In this document: piece by piece, positions 31,468 through 35,104 of the stretch
How positions within the stretch are numbered: the first letter of the stretch is position 1
How the letters are laid out: every line of letters starts with the position of its first letter
Source: Clostridiales bacterium
Lineage (GTDB): Bacteria; Bacillota; Clostridia; Oscillospirales; CAG-272
Reading direction: 5' to 3'
Length of the DNA: 35,104 bases
Assembly (NCBI GenBank): GCA_003150035.1
Contig: QALR01000011.1
Location: forward strand, 1 to 35,104
The notes under the pieces: model-generated
What the model was told of the DNA's origin: nothing
Databases searched by the model: none
The model's input: only the letters and a program-made list of their open reading frames with translations
Program-made: the position numbers and the translations under genes

Positions 31468-32898
31468 ATGTCTGACAATCAGGCGAAGGCAATTAAATTT
31501 ATGGCTGTTCTCGGAGGGCTTGTCGGCGCCGCCGTATGCGTCGCTATGGCTTTTGCAGGGACAGAAACTGTGACAGCGATGGTTCTTTGGCTGCTGCTTG
31601 CCGCTGTATGTCTTGTTCTTATTTATCCGCTTTATCAGATCGGAAATCTAACAGAGGCGCTCGGCTCGCATGAAGAAAAGCTGAAAATTCTTGCCAATCG
31701 CCAGTCGAAAATCGCGAAATCCGCTTCCGATATGGTAAGTAAATATTCTCCCATGTCCAAAAACATCGCAAGAAGCGGAAAAACACCGACCGGCGCTTCC
31801 GTCTCTATTCCCAACGCGGCAGAACGTACGATTCATTACGAGGCGGTAAGCCATGACGATGTCACGGTCGGAAAGACCAAGCAGCCGACCGGAGATCTGA
31901 CGCGGGAATTTTCTCAACCCGAAAAAAAGCTGAATGCGGAAACCGGCGAGGTCGGTGTGGAAAGCGCCGCAAGGGACCATTCGGACAGACCGAAAGGGAC
32001 CATTATGTCCGTCGGTACGGAAACATTTGAAATCAACCGGAAATACAAAGCCGTCACACGCTTTGTCCCGCTCGTTTCTCTGCAAACCATATCCGCAGGC
32101 GGACTGCATACGGTTGCGGTACGCCGCAATGGATATGTAGCCGCAACCGGCTACGGTACATACGGACAATGCGATGTCTCGTCTTGGCGCGATATCATTT
32201 CGGTTTCTGCCGGCAACCACCATACGGTCGGTCTGAGATCCGACGGCACCTGCGTCGCCTGCGGCTACAGCGGATACGGACAATGCGACGTTTCTGGTTG
32301 GAACAGCATCTGCGCCATCGCCGCCGGCACGAGCCATACAGTGGGACTGCTAGAAAACGGGACCTGCGTCGCAGTCGGAGACAATACCTACGGGCAGTGC
32401 AATGTTTTTGACTGGACGGACATCATTTCTATTACCGCCAATTCTAATTATACGGTCGGATTGCGTGTAGACGGAACCATCGTTGCCGTCGGGGCAAACA
32501 CCGACGGTCAATGGGGCGCCATCAAGTGGGGCGGCATTACCGCCGTCGCGGCCGGCGGACTGCATACCATCGGACTGCGAAGCGACGGAACCTGTGTTTC
32601 CGTCGGAAACAATGCCAACAATCAATGTGAGGTTTCCCGTTGGAATCATATTACCGCCATCGCCGCGGGCAATTTCCACACGGTGGGTCTGAAAGAGGAC
32701 GGTCGCGTTGTCGCAGTTGGCCACAACGGATACGGGCAATGCAACGTCTCTGAATGGACGGACATCATTGCCATTTCCGCCGGACGCAACCATACCATAG
32801 CGCTTGACCGTACAGGGCGGGTTTTCGCCGCCGGCGACAATACATACGGACAATGCAGCGTCATGGATTTTACAGACATTAAAACATCCGGGATTTGA
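31468..32898 (+). CDS. Membrane protein with a seven-repeat RCC1-like beta-propeller
   Basis: This 476-residue protein has two N-terminal membrane helices (about 10-28 and 34-53), a charged linker (about 60-195), then seven consecutive units of about 38 residues. Each unit follows the pattern AG-x-x-HTVGL-x-x-DGT-x-VA-x-G-x-N-x-YGQC-x-V-x-x-W-x-DI. The count fits a closed seven-bladed propeller. Blades are shorter than the 50-60 residues of eukaryotic RCC1. Blade 4 is the most divergent (TANSNYTVGL, DGQWGAIKW). Propellers of this kind bind proteins or sugars; the partner is unknown. The start at 31468 follows CGGAGGTGCTT. It is the last gene before a strong terminator. Confidence 0.85.
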   Translation: MSDNQAKAIKFMAVLGGLVGAAVCVAMAFAGTETVTAMVLWLLLAAVCLVLIYPLYQIGNLTEALGSHEEKLKILANRQSKIAKSASDMVSKYSPMSKNIARSGKTPTGASVSIPNAAERTIHYEAVSHDDVTVGKTKQPTGDLTREFSQPEKKLNAETGEVGVESAARDHSDRPKGTIMSVGTETFEINRKYKAVTRFVPLVSLQTISAGGLHTVAVRRNGYVAATGYGTYGQCDVSSWRDIISVSAGNHHTVGLRSDGTCVACGYSGYGQCDVSGWNSICAIAAGTSHTVGLLENGTCVAVGDNTYGQCNVFDWTDIISITANSNYTVGLRVDGTIVAVGANTDGQWGAIKWGGITAVAAGGLHTIGLRSDGTCVSVGNNANNQCEVSRWNHITAIAAGNFHTVGLKEDGRVVAVGHNGYGQCNVSEWTDIIAISAGRNHTIALDRTGRVFAAGDNTYGQCSVMDFTDIKTSGI

Positions 32899-32914
32899 GT
32901 GTCCCCTCATACAG

Positions 32915-32959
32915 AAAAGCCGCAGGATTTGGGCTTCTCCGAATCCTGCGGCTTTTTCC
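32915..32959. terminator. Terminator between the RCC1-like gene and sleB
   Basis: AAAAGCCGCAGGATT (32915-32929) pairs perfectly with AATCCTGCGGCTTTT (32942-32956). The convergent gene ends just beyond, so it probably works in both directions. Confidence 0.93.
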
Positions 32960-32966
32960 TTCGGTA

Positions 32967-33782
32967 TTACCGATAAAAGCTATGTTTTCCAATGGTGAAT
33001 AAATACTCTCTGTTATTTTGAACCCAAAGATTGCTCGCTGCCGCGACATTCATGAAATAAAGTGCCTCCTCGCTCACCGTGGCGCCTTCCAAAACCATTT
33101 TGGCAGCTCTTTCGCATTCTTCATTCGCATTGTTGTATACGCTTCCATTTGCCACAGGCGTAAACTGAACGCCGTATTTCCGATCAAAAATCACACTGTA
33201 TATGGTATCCGGAAATTCCGGACTCTTCACACGATTCATAATCACATTGCCGACAGCGATTTTTCCGGTCAACGGCTCAGTATTCGCCTCTGCATACATG
33301 ATACGGGAAAGCCACATCACAGCGCCGTCCCAATAATAGGTGTCTCCAGATTCGCAGATCCCTCCCCTATCAAGAATATCAACCGTATAGTCATCTCCGT
33401 TCCAAATCACCTCTGCATCAAACGCTTTTGCAAGCGCTCTCACAGGAACATACAGCATGCCGTCAATCGGCCGGCAGGACGGTCCGGTGTAGAAGCATCT
33501 TCCATTGGCCTCCACATAAGAGGCCCCCTCCTCTGATGCGATCGTAATGCCGCGGCAAAAGGCAGAGACAACGTTTGTTTCCGGATTCCACGTAACCGCG
33601 TCCGCGCCCATTTCATAGCAGAAGATATCAAACGGCACAAAGGTCGTATCCTCCATTAAAACACCTTCCACAGTACGGCTGCCTATGTATACAGGAATGT
33701 CTCTATCTGCCGCATGGATAGGCAGACAGATGGACGACATGAGTATAACCATCGCCGCAAGACACAATAACATCTTTTTCAT
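32967..33782 (-). CDS. SleB/CwlJ-type cell-wall hydrolase with copper-amine-oxidase-like N-terminal domain
   Basis: This 271-residue exported protein has a signal peptide (MKKMLLCLAAMVILMSS to about IHAAD). A copper-amine-oxidase N-terminal-like domain follows (about 28-135: VEGVLMEDTTFVPFDIFC, IDGMLYVPVRALAKAFDAEV), a common adhesion module in Firmicutes. Then comes a SleB-family hydrolase domain (about 148-271: LSRIMYAEANTEPLTGKIAV, GNVIMNRVKSPEFPDTIYSV, YGVQFTPVANGSVY). The Glu in YAEA is the expected catalytic residue. Its probable job is peptidoglycan cutting, including spore cortex. Of several close starts, the ATG at 33782 has proper spacing from GGAGG. Confidence 0.87.
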   Translation of the reverse strand: MKKMLLCLAAMVILMSSICLPIHAADRDIPVYIGSRTVEGVLMEDTTFVPFDIFCYEMGADAVTWNPETNVVSAFCRGITIASEEGASYVEANGRCFYTGPSCRPIDGMLYVPVRALAKAFDAEVIWNGDDYTVDILDRGGICESGDTYYWDGAVMWLSRIMYAEANTEPLTGKIAVGNVIMNRVKSPEFPDTIYSVIFDRKYGVQFTPVANGSVYNNANEECERAAKMVLEGATVSEEALYFMNVAAASNLWVQNNREYLFTIGKHSFYR

Positions 33783-33803
33783 TTCCATCACCTCCGTGTC
33801 TTT

Positions 33804-33832
33804 ATCCTAACACATCTGACACACAAAGGCAA
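33804..33832 (-). promoter_or_regulatory. Possible promoter of the SleB-like gene
   Basis: The minus strand has TTGCCT (33832-33827), 17 bp and TAGGAT (33809-33804), directly before GGAGG and the ATG. The match is moderate. A sporulation sigma factor might be expected instead. Confidence 0.4.
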
Positions 33833-33860
33833 TGCAAAATCCTTGGAACGGCTTCAAAAC

Positions 33861-34433
33861 TTATCCGTTAAAAACAAAGTCTGCACTTGATATGACATTG
33901 AATTCTAAAAAATACCGATCTTCAAGCGGAATCCATTTTTCCGCAAACATTTGATATCCTTCCTCGCCGTCTCGCTTCAAAATACGCTCCTTTTGCAGCT
34001 TCTTTGGTATGGTCAGCATGACCTTCAAAGAATAGAATGGAAGAAACGCCGGGTACAGGCTATAAGTACCCTCCACCAGGAGAAGAGAGTGCGCAGGTAT
34101 GACAATCTGCTCCGCGAGGCACATACGATGACAGTCAAATTGAAAATAGGAAAAGCCTTTCCCATCTCGCAAATGAGGGCAAACCTCTGACAGAAATCGC
34201 TCCCTGTCAATATTGCCGCCCGGCTGTGCATAGCGCTGCGGCGTTCTTTGCTCCGGACGCAGAAAAAAATCGTCCATATGGATAACCGGAGCGCCGTACT
34301 TTTTCGACAGGGCCGCGGCAAGCGTTGTCTTGCCGGACGCCGCCATTCCGTCAATAGCAAGCACGGTGCACGTGCTATCGCCAAGAGCATGTTCAACCGC
34401 CGCAATCAGCGGCAAAAAAGTTTCTGAAAACAT
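33861..34433 (-). CDS. Uridine-kinase-like P-loop kinase
   Basis: This 190-residue cytosolic kinase of the uridine kinase/phosphoribulokinase-like group has LAIDGMAASGKTTLAAALSK (Walker A at 29-37), VIHMDDFFLRPEQRT with the catalytic Asp pair, FDCHR, and LLLVEGTYSLYP. Substrate could be uridine, pantothenate or another nucleoside-like alcohol; sequence alone does not decide. The frame is open to 34523, but those codons run into the structured element. The ATG at 34433 follows GAGAGGAGCGTCTC, so it is preferred. The leader from the promoter at 34631-34603 is about 165 bases and consists mostly of element copy B. Confidence 0.8.
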   Translation of the reverse strand: MFSETFLPLIAAVEHALGDSTCTVLAIDGMAASGKTTLAAALSKKYGAPVIHMDDFFLRPEQRTPQRYAQPGGNIDRERFLSEVCPHLRDGKGFSYFQFDCHRMCLAEQIVIPAHSLLLVEGTYSLYPAFLPFYSLKVMLTIPKKLQKERILKRDGEEGYQMFAEKWIPLEDRYFLEFNVISSADFVFNG

Positions 34434-34470
34434 GAGACGCTCCTCTCTTATCGACAGGATATTTTTCAAC

Positions 34471-34610
34471 AAGGGTCCCCCATCATGCGGTGTGGCAAGA
34501 GCTAGACAAAGCAGCCTTTGCATGCCGTCGGGAACCCATATCCCCTACTGAATGCGAAAAGGATCCCGCCGCCCTCATGGCGAGGGACATCCTTCCTAAG
34601 TTATAGTACC
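34471..34610 (-). ncRNA. Structured repeat element, copy B (leader RNA or small RNA)
   Basis: These 140 bases match copy A at 18364-18498. The identical 22-base block is at 34539-34560. Read on the minus strand, transcription would start just after the -10, near 34597. The RNA then forms a strong hairpin, GGATGTCCC...GCC/GGC...GGGATCC. After it come the conserved TTTTCGCATTCAGTAGGGGA and GGGTTCCCGAC blocks, a second hairpin CAAAG/CTTTG, and a 3' segment GGGGGACCC that can pair with GGGTTCCC. No T-run terminator follows, so the transcript probably continues into the kinase gene 37 bases away. A riboswitch-like leader or a processed small RNA are both possible. I do not recognise the family. 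Confidence 0.5.
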
Positions 34611-34631
34611 AGAGCGCATTCAAAATGTCAA
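34603..34631 (-). promoter_or_regulatory. Promoter of element B and the kinase gene
   Basis: The minus strand has TTGACA (34631-34626), 17 bp and TACTAT (34608-34603). The -10 lies within the edge of the conserved element. Confidence 0.8.
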
Positions 34632-34661
34632 ATGAAATTTGAACTTCTCAAAAAATATATC

Positions 34662-34689
34662 TTGCAATTTTGAAATTTTATGATATAAT
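34662..34689 (+). promoter_or_regulatory. Promoter of tRNA-Leu
   Basis: TTGCAA (34662-34667), 16 bp, TATAAT (34684-34689), 16 bp before the tRNA. It is divergent from the element B promoter. Confidence 0.75.
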
Positions 34690-34705
34690 GAATAACGTCC
34701 TATAC

Positions 34706-34792
34706 GCCGGTGTGATGGAATTGGCAGACGTGCTGGACTCAAAATCCAGTGGTAGCGATACCGTGCGGGTTCGACCCCCGCCACCGGCACCA
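34706..34792 (+). tRNA. tRNA-Leu (anticodon CAA)
   Basis: This is an 87-base class II tRNA with an encoded CCA. The acceptor GCCGGTG pairs with CACCGGC, followed by A and CCA. The anticodon loop CTCAAAA sits between CTGGA and TCCAG, giving CAA, which reads UUG. A variable arm (TGGTAGCGATACCG) and T arm GGGTTCGACCC follow. The long variable arm fits leucine tRNA. Confidence 0.96.
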
Positions 34793-34822
34793 TAAGAGGG
34801 CACTAAAAAAGATGCCTAAGCG

Positions 34823-34852
34823 AAAAACCTCGATTTTATCGAGGTTTTTTCG
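34823..34852 (+). terminator. Terminator of tRNA-Leu
   Basis: AAAAACCTCGA (34823-34833) pairs with TCGAGGTTTTT (34839-34849), with TTATA-like bases in the loop. Confidence 0.9.
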
Positions 34853-34953
34853 CATTTTCAGGGCAAGTTTTTCAGCATAGATTTTATAGATGCCAAACGG
34901 CGAAAATCCTATACTGACAGGACTTGAACCCACAAATAGCAAAAATCACACCG

Positions 34954-34992
34954 AAAGGCGTATGGAGAGTTAAAAATCCATACGCCTTTTTC
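34954..34992. terminator. Hairpin with T run in a gene-free stretch
   Basis: AAAGGCGTATGGA (34954-34966) pairs with TCCATACGCCTTT (34977-34989), followed by TTTC. No gene lies between the tRNA and the window end (34793-35104), so it probably ends a transcript from the minus strand beyond the window or serves as a second tRNA terminator. Confidence 0.7.
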
Positions 34993-35058
34993 TTTTGCCC
35001 AAAATCAATATTATTCTCCCTGTTGGCATGCAGCGATAAAATATTAACACATCATTTT

Positions 35059-35104
35059 AAAGCCTTTGGTTTTTGATTATCACAGCAAAAACTGAAGGCT
35101 TTTT
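35059..35104 (+). terminator. Hairpin at the window end
   Basis: AAAGCCTT (35059-35066) pairs with AAGGCTTT (35095-35102), with nested GTTTTTG/CAAAAAC, and T at the cut end. The window stops here, so the T run cannot be judged in full. Confidence 0.5.

Noticed and set aside
34911..34932. Sequence resembling a reversed tRNA T-arm (CAGGACTTGAACCC), considered as an attachment-site remnant
   Set aside because: The flanking bases do not form a T stem, and no integrase or mobile gene is in view.
34739..34942. 67-codon minus-strand frame
   Set aside because: It covers tRNA-Leu in reverse, again a known artefact.

Overview
The window looks like chromosome from an endospore-forming clostridium-like Firmicute of roughly balanced GC. 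The evidence is a complete spoIIAA-spoIIAB-sigF operon, a SleB-type spore cortex/cell-wall hydrolase, near-consensus sigma-A promoters (TTGACA, 17 bp, TATAAT), strong AGGAGG ribosome binding sites, and many hairpin-plus-T terminators. I cannot name the genus. There is no prophage, insertion sequence, integrase or CRISPR array in view.

Layout. 1-626: the 5' end of a 16S rRNA gene on the minus strand, its leader and promoter. 627-2646 (minus): a metallo-beta-lactamase-fold hydrolase followed by a GT4 glycosyltransferase. 2812-8436 (plus): a GH2 glycosidase, a geranylgeranyl-reductase-like flavoprotein, an M50 site-2-protease-like membrane protein with a long soluble tail, and an FlK-type hotdog thioesterase, closed by a terminator. 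8553-11204 (plus): an ECF-type sigma factor with a large C-terminal sensor-like half, and a three-repeat S1-domain protein. 11253-16753 (minus): a housekeeping run of prfA, Sua5/TsaC, coaE, a double lytic transglycosylase and an M18 aminopeptidase. 17169-18021 (plus): rplM-rpsI. 18022-18591: a tiny 25-codon gene with its own promoter and terminator, then copy A of a structured repeat element. 18592-20391: a COG3044-type ABC-class ATPase. 20660-21401: an XRE regulator and a small paralogue of its C-terminal domain. 21530-23080: spoIIAA-spoIIAB-sigF. 23156-24049: a fructosamine-kinase-family protein. 24118-25347 (minus): an MFS transporter. 25753-28070: a DUF1538 membrane protein with a double PII-like protein. 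28236-29331: an AT-rich patch with a nucleoside hydrolase and a broken P-loop kinase gene. Then tRNA-Arg(ACG), an operon of an exported ComEC-like hydrolase, an SGNH esterase and a seven-repeat RCC1-like membrane protein, then sleB, a uridine-kinase-like gene with copy B of the structured element in its leader, and tRNA-Leu(CAA).

How the genes relate. Three groups look functional as units: the translation and cell-wall run (release factor 1, tRNA t6A synthesis, CoA synthesis, peptidoglycan cleavage); the sporulation switch (anti-anti-sigma, anti-sigma kinase, sigma-F); and the DUF1538/PII pair, which looks like a membrane transporter with a dedicated small-molecule-sensing partner.

Best candidates for something new: (1) a roughly 140-nt structured element in two diverged copies (18364-18498 and 34471-34610), copy B having a near-perfect minus-strand promoter and lying in the leader of a kinase gene; (2) the 25-codon transcript at 18151-18353; (3) the DUF1538/double-PII operon; (4) the sigma factor fused to a sensor-like half; (5) the compact seven-blade RCC1-like membrane protein with its exported hydrolase partners. 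All functions are read from motifs by eye, with no database search.
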